From NCBI GenBank assembly GCA_964416425.1, contig CAYQEC010000004.1:67057-131056 (forward strand): a stretch of DNA of 64,000 nt, given 5' to 3'. The stretch is from CAYQEC01 sp964416425. Lineage in GTDB: Bacteria > Actinomycetota > Acidimicrobiia > Spongiisociales > UBA5794. Both the position numbers and the translations under genes were made by a program. The notes beneath the pieces are model-generated. The model searched no databases. It had not been told where the DNA came from and saw only the letters and a list, made by a program, of their open reading frames with translations. Each line of letters starts with the position of its first letter. The stretch's first letter is position 1. Shown piece after piece: positions 14,775 through 22,899 of this stretch.

Positions 14775-15938
14775 ATGCTCGGAACACGTGCCTGGAGAAT
14801 CGGCCGGATCGGGGGCATCGACGTCAAGATCGACCCGTCGTGGAGCATCATCGCGCTCCTCGTCGGCGTGACGTTCTATGCCCTCCTCACCACCGAGTAT
14901 CCCAACGACCCCACCGGAGGACTGGTCGCCGCCGCCGCCGTCATGGCGATCGTCCTCTTCGCCAGCGTCCTCCTCCACGAACTCGCCCACTCCTGGATGG
15001 CCCGGGCCAAAGGCATCGAGGTGCGCGGCATCACGCTCTTCCTCTTCGGCGGCGTCACCCAGGCCGACCTCGATACCGAGAACGCCTCCGACGAACTCGT
15101 GATCGCCGCGGTCGGGCCCCTCACCAGCATCGCCATCGCTGCGGTGCTGTGGGGAGTCGCCGTCGCCACCGGCGGCCTCACCGCCTACGCCGCAGGGCGG
15201 CTGGGATGGCTCAACCTCGCCCTCGGGATCTTCAATCTGGTGCCGGGGTTCCCGCTCGACGGCGGCCGCATCCTGCGGGCCGCGATCTGGCGAGCCCGCG
15301 GCGACATCGTCTCCGCGACCCGCATCGCGGCCCGGGCCGGACAGACCGTCGGTTACCTCCTCATCGGCCTCGGCCTCCTCGAGCTCTTCGCCCTCGGCGC
15401 CCTCATCGGCGGCCTCTGGCTGGCGGCGATCGGGTGGTTCCTCGCCCAATCGGCCGAGGCGGCGTTCCTCCACCTCCGCGTCCGACGCATGCTGGAGCAC
15501 GTGCCGGCCTGGAGATTCATCGGAAACCAGGAGCTCATCGAGATCCCCGCCGACCTCACCCTCCAGGATGCGGTCGACCGCTACTTCATGCAGCACGACC
15601 ACGGGGCGTTCCCGGTCCGGGACGGCGGCGAGGTCATCGGCATCCTTCCGCTGGTGGCGGTGCGGCGCATCCCGCGAGCCGATTGGCCCACCCGACGAGT
15701 CCGCGACGCGGTCGTTCCGCTCTCTGAGTCCTGCACCGTGAGCCGCTCGACGCCGATGGACGAGGTCCTCGAGAAGATGGATCTCGACGAGGCCAGCGGA
15801 AATGGCTCCCATCGTGTCGTGGTCATGGACGGCGATCACATCGCCGGCATCATCACCGCCCGGGACCTGGTGCGCTGGCTGCAGCGATCTCGTGAGCTTG
15901 GACTCACCGAACCGCTGGGGGGAGGATCACGACGGTGA
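14775..15938 (+). CDS. Site-2 protease family (M50) metalloprotease with CBS domains
   Basis: 387 residues. Six or so membrane helices carry the intramembrane protease signature: LLHELAHSWMARAKG near residue 73 (HExxH) and NLVPGFPLDGGRILRAAIW near 155 (the third zinc ligand Asp). Residues 250-375 hold a CBS pair (ADLTLQDAVDRYFM; STPMDEVLEKMD; ITARDLVRWLQ) that usually senses adenine nucleotides. It resembles the family of M. tuberculosis Rv2625c, a dormancy-regulon member. The ATG at 14775 starts directly at the conserved TRAWRIGRIGGIDVKID; longer frames upstream have no support. Confidence 0.9.
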   Translation: MLGTRAWRIGRIGGIDVKIDPSWSIIALLVGVTFYALLTTEYPNDPTGGLVAAAAVMAIVLFASVLLHELAHSWMARAKGIEVRGITLFLFGGVTQADLDTENASDELVIAAVGPLTSIAIAAVLWGVAVATGGLTAYAAGRLGWLNLALGIFNLVPGFPLDGGRILRAAIWRARGDIVSATRIAARAGQTVGYLLIGLGLLELFALGALIGGLWLAAIGWFLAQSAEAAFLHLRVRRMLEHVPAWRFIGNQELIEIPADLTLQDAVDRYFMQHDHGAFPVRDGGEVIGILPLVAVRRIPRADWPTRRVRDAVVPLSESCTVSRSTPMDEVLEKMDLDEASGNGSHRVVVMDGDHIAGIITARDLVRWLQRSRELGLTEPLGGGSRR

Positions 15939-16029
15939 TCCTCTGCGCCGCCTCCGGCTCCGCCGGCACGATCGTCCCCGTGGCGGCGCAGACCCTGGCA
16001 TCATGCGGTCCATGCGCGAAGGCCCCGCC

Positions 16030-16404
16030 ATGACGTCCCTCGCCCTCAGCCTCCAGGCGGACCCGCAGGCCCCGGCCGCGGCTCGCCGCTCCCTCGATGC
16101 CGTGCTGTTGCCGCCGGAACGGCGCCCCGATCTGCTCCTGCTCGTCAGCGAGCTGGTGACGAACTCGGTCAAGCACGGCGAGCACCCCGACGGCATGGTC
16201 GGAGTACGCGTCAATGTCTCCCCCGAGCGGATCCGAGTCGAGGTCGAGGACGGCGGAGAGGGTTTCCAGCCCCCACCTCCCGACAGTGAGCCCGTCGGAG
16301 ACGGGATGGGCCTGCGGCTCGTCGAGGCACTGGCGGATCGTTGGGGCGTGACCCCCAGCCCGGAGACCGTCGTGTGGTTCGAGATGGACCTGGGACCGGT
16401 CTGA
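16030..16404 (+). CDS. Anti-sigma factor kinase, RsbW/SpoIIAB-like HATPase
   Basis: 124 residues, a single GHKL ATPase domain. The N box ELVTNSVKHG has the Mg-binding Asn, the G1 box VEVEDGGEG has the Asp, and the G2 box is GDGMGLRLVEALAD. Such proteins bind a SigB/SigF-type sigma factor and phosphorylate a STAS antagonist. The ATG at 16030 (GAAGG upstream) is preferred; ATGs at 16003 and 16012 are in frame. It is convergent with, and 28 bases from, the sigma gene whose N-terminal domain it resembles. Confidence 0.87.
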   Translation: MTSLALSLQADPQAPAAARRSLDAVLLPPERRPDLLLLVSELVTNSVKHGEHPDGMVGVRVNVSPERIRVEVEDGGEGFQPPPPDSEPVGDGMGLRLVEALADRWGVTPSPETVVWFEMDLGPV

Positions 16405-16432
16405 AACACACCAAGCCCCGGTCCCGCCCGGA

Positions 16433-17530
16433 TCAGCCTTCTGGCGCCAAGTCGGGATCGATCATCCGGCGCAGCAGGCCGATCGACTGCGCCAGCAACC
16501 GTGACACATGCATCTGCGACACCCCGACCCGGGCTGCGATCTCCGATTGGCTCAAGTCCTCGAAGAATCTCAGGTAGATGATGCGGCGCTCCCGCTCCGG
16601 GAGCTCGTCCAGCACCAGGGAGAGGTCCGACCACTCGGGAGCGGTCATGAGGCGCTCGTCGTGAGACGGGAGGGCGTCCTTGAGCCGCAGCCCTTCCCTC
16701 CCGGCGACGGGGGCGTCGAGCGACGCCGAATCGAACGAGCGTCGGGCGAGCAGCGCCTGACCGACCTCGCTCAGGTCGGCGTCGAGCGAGGCGGCCAACT
16801 CCTCCAGGCTCGGTTCCCGACCTTCCTGCTGGGTGAGGTCGGCGGCCATCCGCTTCGCTTCCAGGCCGAGCTCTTGGAGACCGCGAGGGACCCGCAGCGA
16901 CCATCCCGAATCGCGCAGGTACCGCTTCAGCTCACCGTCGATGGTGCGGGCCGCGAACGTCGTGAACTTTACGCCCCGGTCGGGGTCGTAGCGGGCCAGC
17001 GCATTCACCAGGCCCACCTGTGCCACCTGGTCGAGGTCGTCTCGTCGTACTCCCGATCTCCCGAAGCGGCGTGAGATCGCCCGGGCGAATCCCTGGTAGC
17101 GCTGCGCCAGCTCCCCCTTGGCGCGAGTGTCCCCGGCGGCGACCCGAAGGAACAGGTCCTCCTCGGTCTCGGTGCCCTCGAAGGGACGGGTCGCCTCGAA
17201 CACGACTTCGATGGCGCTCTCGCTCACCGACCACTCGGCGCTGATGCGGTCGAACAGCACGCGGGCGAGATCGTCGGGCGGCTCGACACCGCCGCCGCTG
17301 CGCACCTCGAGCCGGAACCCGGAGCCGGTGCGCCAGATGGCGAAGGCGAGGGGGCGGCGCCGCTCCCCCACCGCGGCTGCGATCAACTCGCTGACGAGCA
17401 CCATGAGGTCGGCACGATCGACGCTACGCAGGTGGGAGGCGAGGTCGGCAACGGCACGGCGGGCCGTGGCCGGCGCCGTCGGATCGTTGGGCAGCTCCAG
17501 GTGCAACACCTGGGAGTCCGCTGCGCTCAT
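16433..17530 (-). CDS. SigB/SigF-type sigma factor with N-terminal degenerate HATPase domain
   Basis: 365 residues, about 110 more than a typical SigB/F. Residues 8-112 align with the neighbouring anti-sigma kinase (DPTAPATARRAV against DPQAPAAARRSL; LMVLVSELI against LLLLVSELV). However, the N-box Asn is lost (SELIAAAVGERR), G1 reads RSGGGVEPP without the Asp, and the G2 box is gone, so it should not bind ATP normally. Residues 118-360 are a sigma factor: region 2 with DDLDQVAQVGLVNALARYD, region 3, and region 4 with LPERERRIIYLRFFEDLSQ and the helix SQSEIAARVGVSQMHVSRLL. The ATG overlaps the STAS stop as ATGA. Confidence 0.9.
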   Translation of the reverse strand: MSAADSQVLHLELPNDPTAPATARRAVADLASHLRSVDRADLMVLVSELIAAAVGERRRPLAFAIWRTGSGFRLEVRSGGGVEPPDDLARVLFDRISAEWSVSESAIEVVFEATRPFEGTETEEDLFLRVAAGDTRAKGELAQRYQGFARAISRRFGRSGVRRDDLDQVAQVGLVNALARYDPDRGVKFTTFAARTIDGELKRYLRDSGWSLRVPRGLQELGLEAKRMAADLTQQEGREPSLEELAASLDADLSEVGQALLARRSFDSASLDAPVAGREGLRLKDALPSHDERLMTAPEWSDLSLVLDELPERERRIIYLRFFEDLSQSEIAARVGVSQMHVSRLLAQSIGLLRRMIDPDLAPEG

Positions 17531-17853
17531 TCCATCGAGTCCAGCGCCTCGACCGTATCGGCGATGGAGAACACTTCCGTCATGCGGGTGAGCGACAGCA
17601 GGCGGCGCACCACCGGGCTCGGGGCGACGAGCACGACCCGCTGCTGAGTCTCCCGCAGGCGCACCAGCGCCCGCAGCCCGGTCGAGTCGATGAACCGCAC
17701 CTTGCCGAGGTCGAGCGCCACTTGGCCATTCGGATGCTCGAAGGCGGCTTCGAGCTGCGGCGCCGTCGCCATGTCGAGGTCGCCGCGCACCTGGGCGACG
17801 TTCCAGTCGCCATGCCGGGCGAGCACCATCTCGATGGCTGGTTGGTCCCCCAC
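17527..17853 (-). CDS. Anti-sigma factor antagonist (STAS domain)
   Basis: 108 residues from a GTG start with AAGGAGG ten bases upstream. It is a complete STAS fold: VAQVRGDLDMATAPQLEAAF, then VALDLGKVRFIDSTGLRALV with the phosphorylatable Ser in DSTG, then VVRRLLSLTRMTEVFSI. In its unphosphorylated form such a protein frees the sigma factor from its anti-sigma kinase. It is the first gene of a two-gene operon with the sigma factor (4-base overlap). The long open frame upstream of the GTG has no homology. Confidence 0.9.
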   Translation of the reverse strand: MGDQPAIEMVLARHGDWNVAQVRGDLDMATAPQLEAAFEHPNGQVALDLGKVRFIDSTGLRALVRLRETQQRVVLVAPSPVVRRLLSLTRMTEVFSIADTVEALDSME

Positions 17854-18114
17854 TGCGACAGGTCCTCCTTCAGGGCCGATCGGAACGATACGCCGATCAG
17901 GACGCGAGTGTACTGGTCCGGGGCTTTCTCCCGACGGTGGGGCGGTTGGTTCCCGCGGGTGGGAACGGGTCGACGGAAACGTCGGCCGCCTCAGCCGGAT
18001 CGGTCCGAACAGGACCTTCTTCCGGCGGTCGCGGCTGCATCTCGAGCCGGGCGAGGTCCTCGTCGCCGTGGTCCCGGAGCAGCGTTCCGAGCGAGGCCGC
18101 GGTGTCCACTCTGA

Positions 18115-18354
18115 TTCGTCACGGCGGGCGCCAAGTTCAGCCGGTGCCGCTGGCACCGCGGGCCGGACGGCTCGGTTCTGCTCGACGAGGTGCGGCACCG
18201 CTGGGTGGGGCGGATCGTGCAGCGGCGCTCCCTGGGCGATCACGAGGGGTACGTGCTGGAGCCGACCGCAGTCCAGGTTGAAGGACCCTACCGGCAGCTC
18301 GACTCCACCGCAGTCTCCGATCTCTCCGCCGGGCATCCCCGCCAGATCGGCTGA
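18115..18354 (+). pseudogene. 3' scar of a flavin reductase-like gene in a 547-base gap
   Basis: The gap 17854-18400 holds no intact gene. From 18115 to a TGA at 18352-18354 the plus strand encodes 79 residues without a start codon. They include KFSRCRWHRGPDGSVLLDEV, then GRIVQRRSLGDHEGYVLEP and a final DLSAGHPRQIG. This resembles the second half of the FMN-binding flavin reductase domain (KFxGxxWxxGxxGxPVLxxxxAxxxCxxxxxxxxGDHxxxxGxV). No matching first half is found upstream in any frame. It is probably a deletion remnant; recognition is by pattern only. Confidence 0.45.
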
Positions 18355-18400
18355 GCCGCCGCCCGTCCTGAGTGACCTGCCGCCCGATAGGATGGCAGCG

Positions 18401-20410
18401 ATGATCGGCGATCTCTCCAATGGGTTCGGCGATCGGACTCGAGCGCAGGTCTCCCTCGACTCCATCGCGCACCCCACGTGGCTCCTCGGCACCGACGGGT
18501 CGGTTCTCGACTTGAACGAGGCGGCGCGCCTCGGCGGTGACCTGGAACGTTCCCGGGTGCTGGGCCACCCCTTCTGGGACGTGCCGTGGTGGCCGGGCCG
18601 CGCCGTGGACATGAACCTGGTGCGGGAGGGATTCGAGGCGGCCGTCGCCGATGGTGACGCCCGCTTCCGGGTCGAAGAAACGCCCGGGGACGGCGGGCCG
18701 GCAGTCGACGTGACCTTCAGCCGCATCGCCTCCGGCGCGGGTGGCGAGGCGGGGACCGTCGTCGCCCAGGCCCACCCGCTCGGAGATCCCGGTGCCGGCG
18801 GAAGGTCGTCACGCCACACCGGACTGCGCCGGCTGGCTGCCGGGCTCGCCGCCGCGGCCACCGTCGACGAGGTGAGCGCCGCCATCGCCGATCTCACCGC
18901 CCCGGCGGTCGGGGCATGTTTCTCCCTGGTGGCATACGTCGAGTCGGGCCGGAAAGCACCACACCCGGCCCATCTCCCGGGCCGGCCGGAGGGCGCCACG
19001 CCGCTTTCCCCCAAATTGACTCCCGCCATCACCACCGCCGTGGATACCGGCATCTCGGTCGTGATCGACGACCCCGATGTGCTGGCGGCGGTACCGGCGG
19101 CCCCCTTCGGTGGTGCCGATGCCGTGGCCCCGGCCCGCATCACCATCCATCCGATGCCGGCTGCGTCCGACCATCCCGGCGTGGCGGTCGTACTGGGCTG
19201 GCCGACATCGTCGGTGACCATCGCCGCCGACGACGATGCCGGCGACGTGCTGGCGCTCTGCGGCGCGGCCCTGCTCAGGGCGCGGGCGACGAGGCGGGCC
19301 GAGGAGCTCGCCACCGTCATGGAGGCCCTCATCCGCGAGGCGCCGATCGGGATCGCGTACTTCGACACCGAGCTGCGGTTCGTGCACCTCAACGAGCGCC
19401 TCGCCGCCATGAGCCGGAAGCCGATCGAGGACCACCTCGGCCGCACGATCCGGGAGATCGCCCCCGATCTCGCCAGCACCGTCGAGTCGATCATGCGACA
19501 CGTCGTCGCCACCGGCCGGCCCACGGACAAGCTCGAGATCCATGGAGCGGCCCCCGGAGATCCCGACGAGCCTGCCATCTGGGAATCGGCGTTCATCCCG
19601 GTGCCCGACCGGGATGGGAACGTCATCGGGGTTGCGGCCATCGTCGAGGACATCACGGAACGCCGCCGCACCCGCGAGGAGCTGGAACGTCTCTACGACC
19701 GGGAACGGGAGGTGGCCAACCGGCTGCAGCAGGGCATGCTCCCTTCCCATCTCCCGGTGCCGGACGGCTACGAACTCGCAACCCGGTATGTGGCCGGGAC
19801 CGGAGGGCTCCGCATCGGCGGCGACTGGTACGACCTCATCGAGCTCGGCCCCGACCGTTACGGCCTCGTGATCGGCGACGTCGTCGGGCACGGCCTCGAC
19901 GCCGCTCTCACGATGACCACGATCCACCACGCCCTCGCCGGGCTGTGCCACGCCATCGCCAAGCCGGGACCGCTGCTGGACCGGCTCGACGAGTTCCTCA
20001 CCCACGACGGCGACCAGCTCGTCGCCACCCTCTTCTACGGCTTGCTGGAGCCCTCGACCGGCCGGCTCACGTTCAGCTCCGCCGGCCATCCCCCCGCCCT
20101 GCTCGTCACCGGCGCCGGGGCCACCACCACGCTGACGGCCGGGCGGGGAGTTCCACTGGGCATCACGGGGGCGCCACGCCACGACGCGGCCACGATGCTC
20201 GCTCCCGGTGACACCCTGCTGCTCTACACCGACGGCATCTTCGAGCGGCGTGGCGAGCCGTTCAACGTCGGGCTGGAACGGCTCGTGCAGGCCGCATCCC
20301 GCCACTTCGACGACCTCAACGATCTCGCCGGTTCCATCCTCGAAGAGGTGCCGGACGCCCGCCACAGCGACGACATCGCGTTGATGGCGCTGCGGCGCCG
20401 ATCCGACTAG
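18401..20410 (+). CDS. PP2C-type (SpoIIE/RsbU-like) phosphatase with PAS and GAF sensor domains
   Basis: 669 residues from ATG 18401 (ATAGGA upstream; ATG 18392 also possible). In order: a PAS domain (about 17-125), a GAF-like domain (140-298), a second PAS domain (305-425, APIGIAYFDTELRFVHLNERLA), a short coiled coil (RRTREELERLYDREREVANRLQQ), and a PP2C_SIG phosphatase (450-667). Metal-binding acidic motifs are present: IGGDWYDL, IGDVVGHGLDAAL, YTDGIFE and SDDIALM. It should dephosphorylate the STAS protein and so release the sigma factor when the sensor domains respond. It is divergent from the STAS-sigma operon. Confidence 0.92.
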   Translation: MIGDLSNGFGDRTRAQVSLDSIAHPTWLLGTDGSVLDLNEAARLGGDLERSRVLGHPFWDVPWWPGRAVDMNLVREGFEAAVADGDARFRVEETPGDGGPAVDVTFSRIASGAGGEAGTVVAQAHPLGDPGAGGRSSRHTGLRRLAAGLAAAATVDEVSAAIADLTAPAVGACFSLVAYVESGRKAPHPAHLPGRPEGATPLSPKLTPAITTAVDTGISVVIDDPDVLAAVPAAPFGGADAVAPARITIHPMPAASDHPGVAVVLGWPTSSVTIAADDDAGDVLALCGAALLRARATRRAEELATVMEALIREAPIGIAYFDTELRFVHLNERLAAMSRKPIEDHLGRTIREIAPDLASTVESIMRHVVATGRPTDKLEIHGAAPGDPDEPAIWESAFIPVPDRDGNVIGVAAIVEDITERRRTREELERLYDREREVANRLQQGMLPSHLPVPDGYELATRYVAGTGGLRIGGDWYDLIELGPDRYGLVIGDVVGHGLDAALTMTTIHHALAGLCHAIAKPGPLLDRLDEFLTHDGDQLVATLFYGLLEPSTGRLTFSSAGHPPALLVTGAGATTTLTAGRGVPLGITGAPRHDAATMLAPGDTLLLYTDGIFERRGEPFNVGLERLVQAASRHFDDLNDLAGSILEEVPDARHSDDIALMALRRRSD

Positions 20411-20429
20411 CGGTCCCGGGACGGATCCC

Positions 20430-20912
20430 TCATTCCGCCACGATCGACGGAGCGGACACACCAGCGAGGGCGATGTCCCGCAGCCGGCCGTTGAGCAGAC
20501 CGTATTCCCGTTCTACGTCGCCCCGGAGATGATCGAGCCGCGCTGCGACCCGGACCGGGGGTTGGGACAGGAGGGTGCGCTCGAGGGCAATGCGGAGCCG
20601 ACGATTGCTGCGCAAGCACGCCGCCAGCGAGGCGATCTCGTTCGCCATCCGGTCGTCGCGGCGCAGGCTCTTGAGCGTGTCGGGCTCGGGCGGCACCTCA
20701 TCCGGCTCGGGAAAGGGTGCATGCCGGGTCAGCTCGGCGACGTCGGCCCGGCGCCGCACCGCCAGCTTCCGCAGCCGCGCGCCCAGTTTCGGGTCGCCGG
20801 CTCGGCGGGCCGCCCGGCGCAGGCTGACCCGGTAGCGGGCGAGCGCCAGAATCACCTTGCTCGCCTGCCGGGACCAGCCCGCCTGTTGTTCGTTCGCCTC
20901 GGTGGATGCCAT
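20430..20912 (-). CDS. Uncharacterised basic helical protein (160 aa)
   Basis: AAGGGAGGGAG lies upstream of ATG 20912. The product is Arg/Ala/Leu-rich and wholly helical: VILALARYRVSLRRAARRAGDPKLGARLRKLAVRRRADVAELTRH, then a second helical half ending LLNGRLRDIALAGVSAPSIVAE. A ferritin-like or four-helix arrangement is possible, but no family is recognised. It ends 19 bases from the convergent phosphatase. A stress-type promoter (20941-20967) lies just upstream. Confidence 0.6.
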   Translation of the reverse strand: MASTEANEQQAGWSRQASKVILALARYRVSLRRAARRAGDPKLGARLRKLAVRRRADVAELTRHAPFPEPDEVPPEPDTLKSLRRDDRMANEIASLAACLRSNRRLRIALERTLLSQPPVRVAARLDHLRGDVEREYGLLNGRLRDIALAGVSAPSIVAE

Positions 20913-20940
20913 GTCTCGACTCCCTCCCTTCCCACCGTGT

Positions 20941-20967
20941 CTACCTGATTCCCGGCGTCGCCGAAAC
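20941..20967 (-). promoter_or_regulatory. Weak SigB/SigF-type promoter candidate
   Basis: Minus strand GTTTCG (20967-20962), a 15-base spacer, then AGGTAG (20946-20941). This is weaker than the other matches. It is placed about 22 bases before the expected leader of the gene at 20912. Confidence 0.35.
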
Positions 20968-21180
20968 CTGCCCATCGCGGCAGGACGGCGACGACGTCGG
21001 GCCGGGTCGAGATTGGGGCCCCGTAAGCGTACCCCGCCGCGTCAATTCATATGTGGTCGGAGCAGGAAACGCCGTCAGGCACGATCGTGATTCGAAGTCG
21101 ACATGTTGCCGGTCCGTGCGAGGCGCAGCCGCCGGGCATGACGAACCCGGCTTGACACAACCTGAGTCGACCCGCGAGCC

Positions 21181-21294
21181 GAGGTGACGGACGCCGCCGT
21201 GTTGGAGGTGGACGGCACCGTGAGCATCATCCCCCGCGCCGGCACGGAGGTCCGAACCAGACGGCGTATCCGCCAAACACGGCATCAGCAGTGA
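21181..21294 (+). pseudogene. 3' scar of a DUF421 (YetF-like) gene in a 536-base gap
   Basis: The gap 20913-21448 holds no intact gene. The frame ending at TGA 21292-21294 encodes AEVTDAAVLEVDGTVSIIPR and then unrelated residues. The run AVLEVDGTVSIIP matches the conserved C-terminal strand of DUF421 membrane proteins (usual form VRAVVLEPDGTISVI). An in-frame stop 15 bases upstream and the absence of membrane helices show that only this tail survives. Confidence 0.5.
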
Positions 21295-21448
21295 GCGGGA
21301 CCGAACCCGACGGATCGTGACCGCAACCCCTCGGCGAAACACCCAAACCAGTTGTCGGCGGTGCGGGAGACCGCGATGGTCTCCGCTTGAGACGTAGTCT
21401 TCCGGCGAGTCGCGGCGGTTCGTCGGGTATCCGAAGGAAAGGACTGAG

Positions 21449-21931
21449 ATGAGCAGGGAAACCACCCACTTCCACAGTGCGGCCGCCCATCTGCACGGAG
21501 CGTTCGGAGCCGACGGCTTCGGCCGCAGGGCCGAGGGCTTCGCCCGGTTCTTCGGAACCCCCAAATTCCTCGTCGGCCAGACCATGCTCGTTGCCGTCTG
21601 GATCGCCCTCAACGCCGCCGCCGTGTCGCTGCGCTGGGATCCCTATCCGTTCATCCTGCTCAACCTCATGTTCTCGCTACAGGCAGCCTATGCCGCGCCG
21701 CTCATCCTGCTGGCGCAGACCCGCCAGGCCGACCGGGACAAGGCCCTCTCCGAAGCGGACGCCGCCCATCGCGAGGCACTGGCGGCGGCCGCCATTCAGC
21801 GTCAGGAGATCGCCGGACAGCAGACCGATCGCCTTGGTGAGCTCATCGAGCTGAATACCCGGCTCACGGAGCAGGTCGAGCGCCTGACCTCCGAGATCCA
21901 CGCCCGGGTGGTGCCGACGCCGACCGGCTAG
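21449..21931 (+). CDS. DUF1003 membrane protein
   Basis: 160 residues. Two closely spaced membrane helices (TMLVAVWIALNAAAV and YPFILLNLMFSLQAAYAAPLILL) lie in the DUF1003 pattern. A long coiled coil follows (QADRDKALSEADAAHREALAAAAIQRQEIAG through LTEQVERLTSEI). The family is of unknown function and common in soil bacteria. GAAAGGA precedes the ATG. A GGGTAT sits 19 bases upstream of the ATG but lacks a -35. Confidence 0.82.
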   Translation: MSRETTHFHSAAAHLHGAFGADGFGRRAEGFARFFGTPKFLVGQTMLVAVWIALNAAAVSLRWDPYPFILLNLMFSLQAAYAAPLILLAQTRQADRDKALSEADAAHREALAAAAIQRQEIAGQQTDRLGELIELNTRLTEQVERLTSEIHARVVPTPTG

Positions 21932-22142
21932 GAGCGGTCCCCTCCACCATGCCCGCCGCACGGCGACGAAGGAGCGGGAAGAACGGAGCCGGCCATACCG
22001 TTGAATCGCGGTCTTCGTCAGCCGCGTTGCCGCCCTGACGGCCCCGCCGGCGGCATCACCGGACGCCTAGACTCTCCCGTCGCGTCAGCACGGCACAGGC
22101 CGGACGACGCCATACCCCGGCATCGAACCGTGGAGGGCAGCG

Positions 22143-22790
22143 ATGCGAATCGAACTCGGTGCCCCCGTCGACTGCAGGGACGGCGAGGGCGGCGATGTCG
22201 CCGATGTGGTCATCGACCCTCGCACGAGAACCGTGACGCACCTCGTCGTCGCGCCACACCACCGCCATTCCCTCGCCCGGCTCGTACCTATCGACGACAT
22301 CGACCCGGACCCCGACTGGCATCGCCTGACATTGCGGTGCTCGGTAGCCGAGCTTCGGCGGTACCCCTTCGTGGAAGAGCAGGCATTCGTACGGCTCAGC
22401 GAGCCGATCGACCTCGAGGAGGGTTGGGACGTCGGCATCGAGCATGTTCTGGCACTCCCCTACATGTCGGCGGAATGCGACTCGACGGGTGCCAACGACG
22501 GCGCCGTCATCGCCTTCGACCGTATCCCAAAAGACGAGGTCGAGATCCGGCGGTCCAGCAACGTGACCTCCTCGGACGGACACCATCTCGGTGACGTCGA
22601 CGGCTTCGTCCTCGACGACGAAGACCACGTCACACATGTCGTGCTCCAGCATGGGCACTTGTGGGGAAAGAGGGACGTCGCGATCCCGATCGGCCTCGTG
22701 GCGCGGACCCGCAACGACAACGTGCTCCTCAGCGTGACGCGCCAGGATGTGGGCCGGCTTCCGGAGATTCGGGTCCGGCGTCCGCGGTGA
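22143..22790 (+). CDS. PRC-barrel domain protein
   Basis: 215 residues holding two PRC-barrel-like halves. The first is GAPVDCRDGEGGDVADVVIDPRTRTVTHLVVAP, residues 6-38. The second is SSDGHHLGDVDGFVLDDEDHVTHVVLQHGHLWGKRDVAIPI, residues 141-181. Such proteins are cytosolic, acidic and often stress-associated, without a known partner. GGAGGG lies before the ATG. It may be co-transcribed with the fusion protein downstream. Confidence 0.82.
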   Translation: MRIELGAPVDCRDGEGGDVADVVIDPRTRTVTHLVVAPHHRHSLARLVPIDDIDPDPDWHRLTLRCSVAELRRYPFVEEQAFVRLSEPIDLEEGWDVGIEHVLALPYMSAECDSTGANDGAVIAFDRIPKDEVEIRRSSNVTSSDGHHLGDVDGFVLDDEDHVTHVVLQHGHLWGKRDVAIPIGLVARTRNDNVLLSVTRQDVGRLPEIRVRRPR

Positions 22791-22899
22791 CGGCCTGTCC
22801 CACCCCGTGGTACAGAGCCGCCTCAGGTGCCGGAGGGCGGCATCGTACCGAGCCGCCGCCACGTCCGACGTGGCGACGGGCACGTCTGCCGGCACGCTG

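Noticed and set aside
17897..18109. 70-codon minus-strand frame in the phosphatase upstream gap
   Set aside because: It starts at GTG without a ribosome site and has no recognisable family or conserved pattern.
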